Counted from the first letter of the stretch, positions 44,037 through 58,400 are shown. The stretch is 64,000 nt of DNA from Bactericera cockerelli (GCA_024516035.1 CM044960.1:17244183-17308182); one strand, 5' to 3'. The notes: generated from the sequence alone by a model not told the origin. Made by a program: numbers and translations.

Positions 44037-47000
44037 TTTTTCATTTGCAATCTAAAACTTTGTTTTTAGAATACTTACAGAATATGAAGATTACATTTTT
44101 ATCCTTTTCCTAGTTTCTAACCAAACAACAAAAGCATGTACTGCATGTAGGAAAAAATAAACAAAAGCTATCACGAATTCTACCTTTCGCGGTCATCTTT
44201 ACAAATTTTGAGAAGCATGAAAAAATATTGTTTATTTACGTTTGCTTCATTGGGATTTGCCCCAAAGGGCAAGGCCCACCTAGGAAACCAGTCAATGATT
44301 TAGCATCCCATATCTAGCACAATCTTGTAATATTAAAAAAAAAAAAAAATAATAATAATAATAACGTAGGCGTTAGGAAAGCAGGATTTTGTGTCAGGAA
44401 TTTTGGATATTATTTCTCATTTTTTGGGTTCTAGTTTTGTACATAGTTCCTAAACGATAGCCGATACCAATAAATTTTAACTATTTATGTATCTTGTCAA
44501 CTATAGTCTTAAAAAGGACATCTCGATTGAAGTCAAATCTCGGAAATAATTATTTAATGTATGTACCGAAATTGAGCCAAATAATATAATCTGGTATCTA
44601 GTTGTTCCAAGAAGTTTCTAAATAGGGACAATGGTGGTCCTGTTTAAGATCCTGACTATGGAACCACTTTAAAAAAAAAATCATGAAATTAGACGTGTTG
44701 AAATGAAATTCTCAAGAGAAAATTCTGTTCAGGCGGTGTAGTATTATTTTTTAAAATAAATAAATACGTCTCACATGATTTGAGGGATTTCTTTAAAATT
44801 AAAAAATATAGCTCTTGAAGTTTGTAGAAATTTAGCTATGAAATTAACTTGGCAACATTGTATCTCTTATCTTTAGAATGTAAACAAAACTTTTCAAATC
44901 TCTTCAACGGTAATCAAGTGACTTTTAATTGGTGTAACTAGTTAATAAAGTTATTTCCCATTATTTGATACAGGACAGAAACATTATTCCTACCTGATCT
45001 GACCTGTGCTTTTCATAATAAGTTGAATATGAAGTAGCTATGTACTTTTTTCAGTGTCAGAAATAACATTATAATCATGCAGGTTGCAGGTAGCTAAGCA
45101 CACAGCTTCCAGTGAAGTACTTAAAATTATAAGGCAATATCTGTGTTTTTCATAAATAGTCATTTAGACATCAATGGTAACCCAAATTTAAGCTGATTTT
45201 ATATTTGTAGTAAGTATGTTTTCTTAGATTTATTTTGTAATCTGGTGGTGGATTTTCTTCCAGTTTCGGATTGTAATTTTTAGTCTTCAACTAACTTTCT
45301 TTCCTTCCCAGTTCTAACCCCTCTTTAAAATGTTGTACCTACCTATCTACTGAGGTATAATCCTAATATTTTTATTTTAATTCCTTTTTAGTCTTTTTAC
45401 CAACTTTTAGTTAATATTTTTTATTAAGATGAATAAATATTTTTTATTAAGATGAATAAATATTTTTTATTAAGATGAATAAATATTTTTTATTAAGATG
45501 AATAATTAATAACAATATTTCAAAGAAACAATGAGATTCCCACAAAATCATGGGGTTCAAACATTAAAAGTATGTAACCCCATTCAGATTAAGAAGTAAT
45601 GAGGATAAGAAAGATATTATGATTACTGGATGTCCAATTTCTCCAATTACTATAACCACCACTAAAAAAGTAAAGCAAATGCCTGCCCCACAGCCATACA
45701 GTTCAAGCCTGAATGGCTTATGAAAATTGAATGGCTGTGTACCAGCTCAAGTGTTGACAAATTGTTCTGCTGGCCTTGTTTATTTATTAAGTACCAAGTG
45801 TTCTCCAAAAAAAGTACCTATAAAAACTTATATGATGCAAAACTGGTATGAGAGAAAATCATGCTCTGCAGGGAAACAGCCATCACTTACAATGGGCTGT
45901 GTTTATGAACTAAGATCAGATAAATTGATAATTTTATTTTTCAATACTTCTGGGTATAATTTGTCTTCACCTAGTCTTGAAGTCAGGAGCCGCCACTGCC
46001 ACCCCCTAGCCTCCAGGTCAATGCAAGCCCGAGGGAGCTAGTGTGAACTTATGTGAGCTATCTATAGATTCTAATATAGTCGTAACTACATGGGCGCAGG
46101 GAGTGCTGTATGCACTTGTAATGAGTGTGATGCTAGATGCTAGAAAGAGGTCAGTATTCACAATTAATACATGAGCAGTAAATTATGCAGTCTCTATAAC
46201 TCTATGTATAACTAAATATAATATTATAATAACCAGTGAACATTGAACATGAATATGTACGAGTAATTACCTATTTAGGTTTATCACTTATGTTCAGGAA
46301 TTAGAATTTGTTTATTTGTCTCCTGTTGTTTAAGTGAAGAAAAATAAAAATATTTTTTTCCGTAGTTGTAGGGGGTATTTCTCCTTCATATTCAACGAGA
46401 TGATAAAAAAGAGTACCTACATTGTATGTTATTCTGAAGAAAATTTTTTCGACATAGCATGTTCTTCTACTCACCCATTCTAAATATTATTATCAAGCTC
46501 ATCAAATGGTTGTGTGAAAATAAACCAGGGTTATCATATTGAGGTGTCACTGGTATATTCCTGTTCTGGGGTAGTCCTCCAGCTGTTGCAGGGCAGGAGA
46601 CAATCTCAAAAGTTTTTTCTATTTTATTCTAGTATTTTGTTTTACTTTGTTTGTTTGCATTTTGTTTTACTCAGTCTAAAAGAAAATGATTATTTTCCTT
46701 TTCTGGGCTCAAATCTCAATATCAGTTTTCTCATGATTTAAAAAAATTAATGTCTTAAATAATTTTAAATTACTAGTTGGTTTTTTTTGTCCTGGTCTGT
46801 AGTTGAGGTTAATACAACTCGCGTTTCTATTCAATAAACTCACTGTACTATCTCACCTATAAATAATTTGTCTGCCTAATGCATACTAAGTGTTACTGTG
46901 AGATCTACTATTTTCAGTATTCGACTAATGTGAATGATAGAATCATTACAGGGTGCATTTCGTAAGTGTATCAGAAATTGAATTTCATGCGACCAAGTTA

Positions 47001-47534
47001 AGTGTCCAAATTTCAATTTTAGGTGAATTGAAACCTGAAAATCACTGGTTGACGCTGCATTAGTTTCTATAATATATATATTTTTTTTTAAATCTTCTAG
47101 TTCTGAGTTTTCATTTGTTTAGAGACTGTTGTTCTAGCGTCTAAGTCTTGTTTAGTGTATTTCAAATAACTTTTTAGAAAAAAATAATTAATACCTAATT
47201 ATACAAATAACTTAGGCTACTATCATGAACCCACCCCGTATTTGAATCAGTGTTTGCTGCAATGAACAGTTTACCGAGTCCTGGCACGGAACTCACTACA
47301 CTAGGAAATATTGAGTAAACATCAGGAAAATTTAACGAACTGTATATTATTTCACTCTCGCCCTCCCAGTTTGACGAGTCCCTTCCTCCTTCCCTCTCTA
47401 TGATATACATAGATATGTTTCTCTACCCTTCCGCAAATGGAAGCGTTACATCCTATAACATACCTGACTCCTAACATTTAGTCACAAGAATAATAAAGTC
47501 TCAAACAAGAGTTTTCACTGAAATCTTCATCACG
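44037..47534. other. Non-coding interval
   Basis: No gene recognised. Holds an A run plus (AAT)n at 44334-44364 and a 23-bp tandem repeat at 45410-45505 (listed separately). Confidence 0.4.
45410..45505. repeat. 23-bp tandem repeat
   Basis: About four copies of ATTAAGATGAATAAATATTT plus TTT, essentially identical, so probably recent. Confidence 0.92.
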
Positions 47535-47537
47535 GGT

Positions 47538-47605
47538 ATCTCCTACAACTGCTGGGAAGTTGACTACTAATTCTCCTACAACTGCTGGGAAGTTGACTCC
47601 TAATT
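47538..47605. repeat. 33-bp tandem duplication
   Basis: Two copies of a unit containing TCCTACAACTGCTGGGAAGT, differing at one or two bases. Confidence 0.9.
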
Positions 47606-47644
47606 CAAAACGGTTTACTTGATTTTTGCAAAAATATTCCCTTA

Positions 47645-48365
47645 ACCTATTACTTCCGAGAAATTTCTAATATTAGAAATCGGAAGTATTGTGTTCGTTT
47701 TTGTAAAAAAAAAATATTTTTTTGCTCCGATTTCAATTTTTTTTCATATTTCTGGACGTTTCATAACCTACTGAGTAAATTTGGTTTTGTGTCCGTCTGT
47801 CGGTCTGTCGTTCTGTCGGTCTGTCGGTCTGTTAAAACGATTCCTTGTAACGCGCAAATCTCGGAAACTACTCGACCGATTTTGATGAAATTTTGCACAC
47901 ATCTAGGAGACATTCTGTAGATGGTCCCATTTTAAATTAATCGAATTCATATCAGCGGTTCTGGATGAAAGAGACCATGCGCCTGACCACTAACTTTTTA
48001 CTTAAACGCTTATATCTCGTGAACGGTACACCCGATTTCGATGAAATTTTGTAAGAATATGCATATTATTGTTTGACATAGGTTATTTATATTTATTTTT
48101 GAATTAATTATAATTTGACTCTGATATTTAAGAAAATCCGAAATTTTGGACAAAAAAGTAAAAAAATAAGGACCACAACTTGCCGATACAGAATTTTTTG
48201 TGGAATTCAGATTGTAGAAAAAACGATATTCTACCATATAAAACAAATTTGAAGAAAATCGGTTGAGCCGTTTTGGAGATACAAGTAATTTTCTATAAAA
48301 TCTCAAAATTGGCACGTGTTTACAATGTGAAGCAATCACGAGGAAGTATTGTGTCCATAATTGGC
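47645..48365 (+). mobile_element. Hairpin-microsatellite repeat, copy A
   Basis: About 720 bp. Order: an imperfect hairpin (ACTTCCGAG...TCGGAAGT with the palindrome ATTTCTAATATTAGAAAT), ATTGTGTTCG, a T-rich stretch, TGGACGTTTCATAACC, a (GTCTGTCG)n microsatellite, AACGCGCAAATCTCGGAAAC, two ATTTYGATGAAATTTTG blocks, and the end GGAAGTATTGTGTCCATAAT. The 5' and 3' GAAGTATTGTGT motifs form a short direct repeat. The 109-aa minus-strand ORF inside shows no domain. Class unknown. Confidence 0.82.
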
Positions 48366-50437
48366 AGTGTTTTTTTTAGTCTACATTGGTTAAGAATTTC
48401 TACCACTTTCTATACAACGGGGCGTCTACAACCATGTTGAGGAGGGGGTCTCTTTTCTATTATAGATGTATTGTAGTATTGTAATATAAAGCAGCCTGAG
48501 ATGTCCATTTTTTAGATTCTAAGAAACTACACACCTCACTATAAGGTAATATGTAAGATAAAACAAGTAATATCATTATTTCAATCCAGGTATTTGAATT
48601 CGTTGAAATGGTAGGTATCAGTTTATTTTTCAAACTGCAGGCGAAATTCACATCTATTAAAAATTCTTGGTGTGTGTACGTTCTTTCAAATCTATTCGAA
48701 ATCCACCAAAACATCTTAGAATAGAGAATTTTATAAAATAAAATGCATCTTCTCTTTGCCTTCTTGAAACGATCTCGTCTTATTCTCTCAGTTCTTTCTT
48801 AATCTGCTTCAGTTCACATATTTTTCATCTTTCTTTTCTCGTGCTCATTTATATTACTTGTTTATTTTGTTTTGTGTGTTTTCAAGGGGTTGTGCTGTTT
48901 CTTCTTTACTTTATTCAAAACGTATCCAGATGTAAGCTATAGTAACTTTAGTATACCTAGTTATATCTCTTTAATATCTGCCAAGAGTATTATTTATACA
49001 CTTTATTTCTCTTTGTTTCTTCTTTGGTAAATGTCAGTTTACAATAGCTTTCTCGCTATGAGATTCCTATGGATTAGTGTTTATTTACTGTTGCTGTGAA
49101 TGACTTTAGGTAAAACAAACTCTCGTTCAACTGTACTTCTCTGTATTTTTCCTCACGGTTAATAAATAAAGAGAATTTTATTATTATTGAATTTAGCACA
49201 ATAGTATGAATAGAAAAATAAGAAGAAAAAAAAATACAAACAAAAACTAAAAGAAAAACAATGAGCATTTGTCTAGATAGTCTAGAAGATTATCAAAAAT
49301 AAATTTAAAAATATGAACAATCCTATTGGTTAGCTCATAATTCATCCAAATAAAGCTCACAGGTTAGGTGAGGTTAATATGGGTAGTTGTTTTGAGAGTG
49401 GAGAGTGAAACTTCCGTCCTGATCTGATCAATAAAAATCATAATATTATGAAACAACGTTGTAAAATGAGTTGAATCACAATTTAGATTAGAAATATCAT
49501 CGTTATGAATAGAACATAATAACTGAAAGAAAAAAGAGAGGAAAAAAAGTAATTCATTGATCGGAAGCAATTCATAGTAACACCATAGCGTATTCTACAC
49601 GCTAAGGTAACACTTTGGTCGAAGCTTATTTTTCAATATAATGTATATCTATAGTTAAAAAAAAACAAGAAGAATTTAGGACTTATTCGATTTAATATTA
49701 CGATATCATACACTATCTAAGAATAGGAGGTATAGTAATTCAACACATTGTCAAATCCTTAATATTGAATCTCATGCCTTCTTGGCAGCAGACTTGGAAA
49801 ATAAATTGTCAATGAATTTCTATTTATAGAAGGTAAGCGCTCAGGAAAGAAAAATGTACTTAAGAGAACGTCTGTTACATATGGCAGGCATTACGTTAAA
49901 GACACATGAAAAAGGTAGAAAAATGTCATTCTAGTCTGAAAGGTTCTTGTCGGAAAAATGAACGTATTAATATTAAGATTAATAAGAAGGAGCCCAGAAC
50001 ATCTGTTGTTCAATGACATTTAATAAGAATACATTATTACTATTTTTTGTTTACATTTCAGTAGGTATCTAGACTTACTAATGGATATTCTAGACGTCAG
50101 TCATTTAGAAATATATTTGAATTACCCATTCGAAAACATTTAACAGATTAAATTCACTGATCTCTGTATCTCTAAAAAGCAAATGGGTAAAGTTGAATAG
50201 CTGAAAATTTGATAGAAGTGATTATTTTCTAGAGACGTGCAATAAGAAAAAAATCAAAGCAAAAAAATATTTTTTTTTTTTACAAAAACGAACACTATGT
50301 AACTTTAGATGGGACACCAAAAGAAGCGGACAACAAACATTTTCAGAATGAGATAGTATTTTATATGTATCTACAAGATGTCGTTTCCACTGCAAAGGTA
50401 CTTCGCCTAGGATTCCTGGATAGTTTCCGTACTTTTA

Positions 50438-50473
<36 letters not shown>

Positions 50474-50559
50474 ATTTTTAATAATACTAGGATTTTTAAA
50501 GCTTATTTATTTTCAATGATTTGTTTTTTGTTATAAACATTCACTTTCATTCCATCCCG
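48366..50559. other. AT-rich non-coding interval
   Basis: No gene recognised. A short piece of the S6/S7 middle domain (GGTGAGGTTAATATGGGTAG) lies at about 49362-49435. A hairpin-element scrap (TTTACAAAAACGAACACTAT) is at 50278, and a T run is at 50451-50473. Confidence 0.4.
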
Positions 50560-50569
50560 CACACTATAG

Positions 50570-50906
50570 TCGTATTTTTCTTTCTAACCAGAAAAAATTT
50601 CCTGGTTAGGTTTTTTCCAAATATTTCCATTTTATTCCAAGGTCATTCGTAAAAGAAAAATGCGTTTGGTTACTTTTAAAGATAAACAATGGACTTAACC
50701 TATAAAAGAACTGGAAGCAAGAATTTTCTACTTCCACTTTGGTTAGCAAACTCTACTGGCGCTATCTTGACGAATCCTTTGGAACTAACGTTTTTCGTGT
50801 TTTTTATAACTTTGGAAGTGGAAATTTTTCCTATTCCAAAAGAAAAATGACTTGCTTCCAGTTTGGTTCATTTTATTCCCGTTTGGTTAGAAAGAAAAAT
50901 ACGGCA
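50570..50906. mobile_element. Foldback MITE
   Basis: The ends GTATTTTTCTTTCTAACCA and TGGTTAGAAAGAAAAATAC are exact inverted repeats. A second inner pair, AACTGGAAGCAAG near 50710 and CTTGCTTCCAGTTT near 50853, extends the foldback. No transposase. Target duplication not clear. Confidence 0.6.
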
Positions 50907-51947
50907 TATGAAAAGTGTTGAACATAATTTATTTGTATAATATATGGGTATTGTTTTAGCTACAATGCATAAACTCAGACACGACAGCCACACTATAATT
51001 CAGCACCTCATCTAAATCCGCACGGTAGGACTCACTTGTAATTCTCCACAAGCTAACGGGATACAAAAGCTATCTATTTCCCTATTAACTCTCTGGAACA
51101 AGTTTCAATTTGCATGCAAAAAAACTTTTCAAATTATTTGAGACTACAAAGAGGAAGGAAGAAGAAAAAAGAGCAGAAAATAAGAAGAGAAAAGGAAGAC
51201 CGTAGAGGAGAGGGATAGAGCCTATGTTATTTGTTAGCACAATATGCACTTGTGTTTGCACTCTTATAACTTGGATATTGCATCTCTATGTAATATTACA
51301 TATGGGTATTATCATAAAACGTATTATTACTTGTACATATTATCATAAAATGTAAACACGTTCCATGGAAAATTACATACATTCCCTTGAAGTAGATCTG
51401 AGGGCAGCTATTCTCAAACAAGGTGGATTAAATTTATTCTTGGACAAAATAGCTTTGGAATTCCCAATCTACTATTTTTAAATAGTCGATTTCATAACTT
51501 ACTCAAACTACTTGAAGTTAACATGACACAAGACTGATAAAATCGAATCAAACACAATGAATCCAGAGGATATTGTGTTTCAAAAACGTGTTTCGGTGTG
51601 TAGAGAAGTGAAAAGTAATTTGAAAATTAAGTGACATCTATGTAAATACGTATACGAGTAGATGTATTTGAAAAAAAAAAAAAAAAAAAAAAAAAAACAC
51701 ACATCCTCATGTTGTTTCAGGCACTACGAGTAATTGGCAAAAGAAGAAAAACGTCGACCGACAGCTATGCTGCTCTGAATTACCTCCATAGCTACTAGCA
51801 ACAAACTTTTTTTTATTTATTTAAAAGCTACTAACGTACCATTATCGTCCTCTAAGCCATCTTTACATCTACACCACGGTGTTTTTGTGACAGTTAGGAT
51901 GTAGCAATGTTCCATCATTTTTCAATGTTGTTAGGTACTTCTTTTTT
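50907..51947. other. Non-coding interval
   Basis: No gene recognised. A 27-base A run lies at about 51671-51697. Confidence 0.4.
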
Positions 51948-52166
51948 TAATTTGGGTTTAACGTCGCTTTCAACTGCATGGTCTTATCACGGCGCGGGTG
52001 TTGTCCTCCATTCGCAGGAAACTCACAAATCTGATACCCGCATTAACCTCACCCAGCCTAGGTTGGACCGGAATCCAGCATAAAGAAGTCTTCACTTTGC
52101 TGGACGTTGCTTAACTTCGGTGATCCTACGAGAACCAGTGCATTCAACGCGTCATCGACGCTGGCT
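51948..52166 (-). mobile_element. 5S-derived SINE S6, full-length copy
   Basis: On the minus strand: AGCCAGCGTCGATGACGCGT, TGAATGCACTGGTTCTCGTA, ACCGAAGTTAAGCAACGTCC, AGGCTGGGTGAGGTTAATGC, and the end GCAGTTGAAAGCGACGTTAA with an A-rich tail. The layout matches the 59.8-kb copy throughout. Confidence 0.85.
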
Positions 52167-55100
52167 TTTATGATATTATTTACAACAAAATTAAAACATG
52201 GGATGAAAAATCTACTCAACACTTTTTTGACTTCAAGCAACGTCCTGTATCCGTCTGAACACTCAGTCCTTCAGCATCACCCTGTGGGTCTGCAGATCCA
52301 TGTGTGTTTGCATAGCCCTAACTTAAGACGTTACCCCTACTCACATATGCTGACTTGCTGATGCAACTCCTGTTACATCTGAGCTGACACGAGTTATTGT
52401 TGCTGCTTCCAGCTTTCATGCAAACTTGCAGCTATTTTGAATTATGATGTTTTCTTATGTCTTTATCTTCTCTTCAACTCTTTCGTTCCCTGCGTTAGTT
52501 TTGAGGCAGTGTTTCTACTGCGGAAAAGAATTTCAAGGAAGAAATCGCTTCTTCATTGAAAATTGTAAATCACTGATCCGAAATACTGGCGTTGAATGAA
52601 AGAACAACATCGTCCAAACATTGCTTGATCGTCGGATTGGGAACCCAATGATCGTTAATAGGTATACTAATTCTTCGTACCCTTGTTCTGAAATAGATCA
52701 GAGTGGTCTCAGAATTTAATGATCCTGTTTTTCCATTTAGTTAAAGATAATGCAGAGGATGTGTGCTATTGAGATTTACATACCTACCTACTAGCACTTT
52801 TCTTCATTTTTAGAGCTCTTCAATGAACGAGTCTGAAAAATGCTGATCCCACATATCATAGACTGAGTATGGTCAGATAGGCATAAGTTGCTGGCGTACT
52901 AATACTTTTGCTCTTCATCGCGTCGCATGCTTCATCTTGCTTGTGCTTGTGGTCTTATTATTATTTTCATATAGGAAATGTGTGTTGTGAGCAATTCTGA
53001 AAATTTTATGATCGGGTAGCAATATTTTCATTTCTGAGTTTTATGTCGATGGACAGTCTTTGTCGATGCATATTTTCACATTCAATTTAGTTGACTGAAG
53101 TATTTATACCAAGATCTCAAAGCCTGGTATGCATTTTAATGTCCTGTGTTCCTTGAACGTTCTAAGAACTACCCTCCAAATTTCCACTTATGATATAATA
53201 GCTATGTGTAGCTATGTGTATACCTTTAGAATCTTCTTTTTGTATGATGTACGTACCTACTGTGCATTTAGTATGAACATTGCTGAGCTATACATGTCCA
53301 TGGATTTTTCCAAGAAGGTCCATTTTTTCAAACGATCTCTGGTTTTTTGGTCAAACTATTAATTCAAAATGCTTACCATAGAGTTAGGTTTACTTTTATG
53401 AAATTGTATACCAACATCCAAGACCAAAAATATACCTATCTGAATATTTTTGTACAATATGTTTGATCATACAAAAGAGTTTGTGGTCGTGGATTGCAGC
53501 TAACATTGCCAGCATATGTTACAGGAAAGACAATATATTTGTGTTTGAAAACCATATTATAAGAGAAACTTTTATTATTATGAAATACAAATAAAGTTTA
53601 ATATTCCTAAGTATGTGAATGTCACCAGCCCACCACATATCCTTATCCAGACGTCAAGAGATGCTTAGGAAGTTAAAAAAAAAGAATAATAACTTTAATT
53701 CAACTGTTGAAAACAAACATGTGTGACTTAATTTTTTTATGTGACTTAATTTAAAATAAACATCTTAATCAGATTTTATTAAAACTGCGTGGTAAGACGT
53801 AGTTAAAAATTCTCTTTCGACGGAATTTGGAAAGGGCTTTTTAAACCCCAAGTATCCGTTTTTTAATACCTAGAAAATCTTCTGAGAACTAGTCACACCG
53901 ATCGGGCAGAGATGTATAATTTAGAGGCAGTTCAGGTATTCACATCCGCCAACTAAGCTTGGATACCTGACTGATTTACTTTCTTTTTTTTTCTCAACAG
54001 ATCACAGAAGGTTAAATAACATAGCATTGCATACATCTTTTGAATGATGCAATTTAGAATTTCTTAAAAATATTAACATTACTAAGCCTGCTTTTTATTT
54101 CAATGTCCAGGTAAAAAGGGTAAATCTGTAGGTATCAATGCTGAATGAAAACCTCTGTTAAATGTCAGCCTGGAGATGTTAGAAAAAAGAAAAAAAAATT
54201 GAATTTATCCTTAAGTCTTTATCTTCCCGAGAAAGTTTTTTTCCAACACTGTGTTCACTTTTCTTTGTTCTCTCTATTATTTTTATTTAATTTTCTTTCT
54301 TTCTTTCCAGTTTCTTCTATTCTAATGAATTTCTTCTTGATTATTCATAAAAGTAGAAACAGAAGAAAGAATAAATGAAGACGAAAGCAAGTCAGGTGTT
54401 AAATTATTATGAAAATTACGATCGACTTTTGCGTCGCACAAAAGGTATTTTCTGCTTCTCTTTCTAGCTATTCCTATTCCGCCTATTCTTTTTCATGCTC
54501 TTGCATAATTTTTCGTCAAATATTCAGCTTGACAATGTTAACATTTCTTATATTTTATATACATTCTGAGAAATATAGAAATACAATCTATTAAGACGGG
54601 AAAACTTAATGTTTAAACACAGTGATCTCATGCTCTTCACAGTATTATCGCTGAGAAGGTTTTCTGACAGTAGGTACATGGTACTTAATAAATTTTCAAC
54701 TATAGAACCTCACATTCAATAAGGGTTTGAACCGTCATTTTGAAAACGCAAATCCTAGGACCTATGCCTATGTAGTCCAGATAGTTAAAGTCATTCAGTC
54801 ACTATACGACCTGAAAACATACTAACCATCTAACCAAACTAAGTAGTTCGTTCCACTACTTTTACGAATACGAATTTAAAAAAAAAACAGATACTTTTAC
54901 GAATTTCAAACCAAGGCCTGGAGTGGATTCATTTCCTCCTCTTTTTGGACGTACCTTATTGTTTAGGCTTGAATTCTGAAACAATTAAATTTGTTCTAAA
55001 AAAATCAACTAATAGGTAGATTAGATTGCCTGTTTTAGGTAGTTTGACCCAGTCCCAGATTAAGCCTGCGCGAGGCACTTGGCATTTTTTCTAAACAGCT

Positions 55101-55187
55101 ATCTTTAGACGCTTGATATCGAAGCCAAGTGGCCTGAAAACCGATTCAAAGTAGTACTCAAATGTACTTCGTATCATACTCATGTGC
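52167..55187. other. AT-rich non-coding interval
   Basis: No gene or repeat family recognised. Short ORFs only. Confidence 0.4.
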
Positions 55188-55435
55188 TTCATACAAGCTT
55201 TCATCTGGTGTTGATAATTATGATAACTTCTTCATAGATGCTTTCACCTGGTGTTGATAATTATGATAACTTCTTCATACAGGCTTTCATCTGGTGTTGA
55301 TAATTATGATAACTTCTTCATACAGGCTTTCATCTGGTGTTGATAATTATGATAACTTCTTCATACAGGCTTTCATCTGTTGTTGATAATTCTGATACCT
55401 ACTTTATACAGACTTTCATCTGGTGTTGATAATTA
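55188..55435. repeat. 43-bp tandem repeat
   Basis: About six copies of a 43-bp unit containing GCTTTCATCTGGTGTTGATA and ATTATGATAACTTCTTCATA. Anchors at 55201, 55244 and 55287 confirm the period. Confidence 0.92.
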
Positions 55436-58400
55436 GACTGGAAAGAATAGGAAGCGTTTGCTTGCATCATGCACCGTCTGAAGAGGCTATTCAAGTCTTC
55501 TTTCCTCCAGAGCCCTCTCATTTTCGCTGGATGTACTTCTAGTTCTGTTTCATATATGTTCTCATACTCTCTGCCTTTTTCTTTCAAATTATCACAATTT
55601 AAATTCTGTAACTCTATCACTCTCTCAAAATCCATCGACATTTTTTTATCACTGCTATTCTCTTTAATTCTTTCTTTACTTTTCCTGCTCTATTTTATTT
55701 CTCCTTGTAATCCCTTCTTCCACTTTAAACTCTACCTCTAGATTTTATCCTTATCTACCTTTGTCTGTCTCTCAACCTCATTGCTGGGCTATTTTAATTT
55801 TCCACACATAGCTTGTGTTTTTCAGTTTTTTCTAGACACTGCCTCTTTTATTCTCCGTCTCTATTTATCATTCTTTCATCCTATTTCTTCTCCCTCCCTG
55901 TTTCCTATTTATCTTTTTTCCTTTCTCTCTATCGTCCTTTTGCTGTTTTTCTCCTCCCTCTATTTCTTGTTCTTCAACCTTCTTTCTCTCTCTCCGCTAC
56001 TTCTATTTCTTTTTTTATGATTTTTATTTTCCACATTTTTTTTTCGTCACGCTTCGACTCATCACGTCTGCATAAAAATGTCTCTTCCGTAAAATTGTCT
56101 AAATATACAGGGTGATTCTTAATCATTTTATTACAGAATATTATAGTACTTATCCAGTTACTTACTGCAGGAACATTTTTCATACTACCTTTTTGTTGAA
56201 TTAACTCCAGGTTAGATCGACACCAAGGTATATTATTATACATTTTTTTAAGAATAATAAAATGTATATCTACAATTAATATAGCCCATAGAACCCTTAG
56301 TTTTAAGGTCGCGGTGGTGGTGTATGTAATTGTTTATCTCGGACTATTTCTAACAGAGCACCATCTATGTATCGTTCTCACAAAGAAAAGTTAATCTGAG
56401 AAAAATTATAATCATATTTTTTAAATGTTTGATTTCTATAAACCCTGTATTAATTAAAGTATGCACCTTTTTCCACACGAACAATTAAAATAATGAAAAG
56501 ACATGAGGAGGAAATGGAAAATATGTGTCTTTTTTTAAATCTGAAGTGAATATTTTTTACCATTTCAAATTAAGTATTAATATTATTTCACGGATGTCTG
56601 TTTCACACTTAACAAACTCCACAACTCTACAAATGCCCTCTGAATAAGCAGGTGTGTCATGTTTATCTACTTAAGTTTTATGTATTTCATTACACAACAT
56701 GGTTCGCGTGTAATGATGAGAAAATAAAAATTACATAAATTGGGACCTTTCAAAATATAATAGGTAGGTATTAGACAATGTGGTAATATTTGGCAGATTA
56801 TTACCTGAACCATCTTTGAGTTATTAATTCACATTTTATGTAGGTATTTTATTTTTAAATAATATTTACATCGAATATTAGATTATAATCAGGATGATAC
56901 ATAAATCACTACTTTCTCACTCTCTATTTATCTCTCTCTCTCTCTCTCTCTCTCTGCCTCCAAAAATCACATTTCCGTATTTTTTGGGGTGTTTCCGTTT
57001 GTTTTGCTTGTTTTCCCGCATTCTGGATGCCAAGAAAGCCTCATAAGATATCCTCGCTATGTCTGGGGATTCCGTTTAAATTATCTACTTTTCTAAAGCC
57101 CGCGAAGGAGAAGGGTGAGGTTTAGACTGGGCGATGATTAATAACATCCTCTTAATTTTATTTCAAACGATTTGAAAATTTGGCGCCGTTTCCAAATCCT
57201 ATTACTAATGTACCATTTTATGAATCTTATAAATATATCATGTCATAATATATTCATATTAAATGTCTTGATGTCCAGAATAACTTCTGGGTAACCTGAG
57301 AGACAACAAGTTGACCCAGAATTGACTCTTGACCAAGATCCAGACGAAAAACCTATAGACTAATGAGTGTTAGTACTATATCGTGTCTTGAAAACTTTTA
57401 GTACTGAGTACTAAAAGTTAATAAAAATGAACTATTGATCATACAAATCTGAAAATTGTTACTATTGATTACACCTATCTGAAAATTAGTATCTTGGTCA
57501 TACAATATAGAAAATTTAGTACTATTGATCATACAATACGAAGTATATACTAAGCACGATTGCGTAACTAACGAACATGTTAGAAAAGGTAAGTTTCGTA
57601 GAGGCACGAACTAAAGGAAAAGAGACCCAAAAGAAAAATTTAATCATGTTGTAATCCATCTAAAAGGGCAAGACAAAAAAGAGAGGAGTTTCAAGAAGGA
57701 AGAGCAATTCAATCAAATGTCCACAAAATAGTTTTTCTGCCCAAGTTCAAAGTTTTCAGCACAACTCTTTCTTTAATATTCTGAAATGAAAGTGAGCGTT
57801 TTTTGAAGACTGGTATTTATAATCTACCTACCTCATTTTTTCATCATTATAAATACTTAATTGAAGAATCTGTACCTAATCTGTATCTTTCTTATACCTA
57901 GACACTTATAAGAATTGCCTTGTATAGGTATGTATATTTTGTAAATAATGTTCAATTAGGACCAAAGAGTTTCCTTGTAACATAATTTGTTTGGATACCA
58001 TTATGCCACAGGTGATGTGATCAGGCCAGACAATAAATAATTTTTAGTATGTGGCAAATCTCAATTAAATATCTGATATGTATAAAAATGTTTTAAACAT
58101 CGAATTTTTGGAGAACACATTTTAACCGTGTGGAAAATCCAGTCACCAATTTATCCAAAATTTGAAATTTCTACAGCGTACCTAAATTGATTTAATGTAT
58201 TTCTTGTGATGACTGGATGATAAATTTAGAAGAAATAAGTATAAAGTTGCAAAGATATTAATTTAGTACCATATAAATTAGTCTAAATTAATACTATGTA
58301 CCTATTATTTTTCACCACAGGATGTTTTCATTACATTGATTTTTGATGTGTTACCATGTTTTCAAGTACAAAACTCTGGCTTGAACCATTGCTTTGAGTA

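Noticed and set aside
48010..48339. 109-aa minus-strand ORF
   Set aside because: Lies wholly inside the hairpin-microsatellite repeat. Copy B at 18.5 kb lacks part of it.
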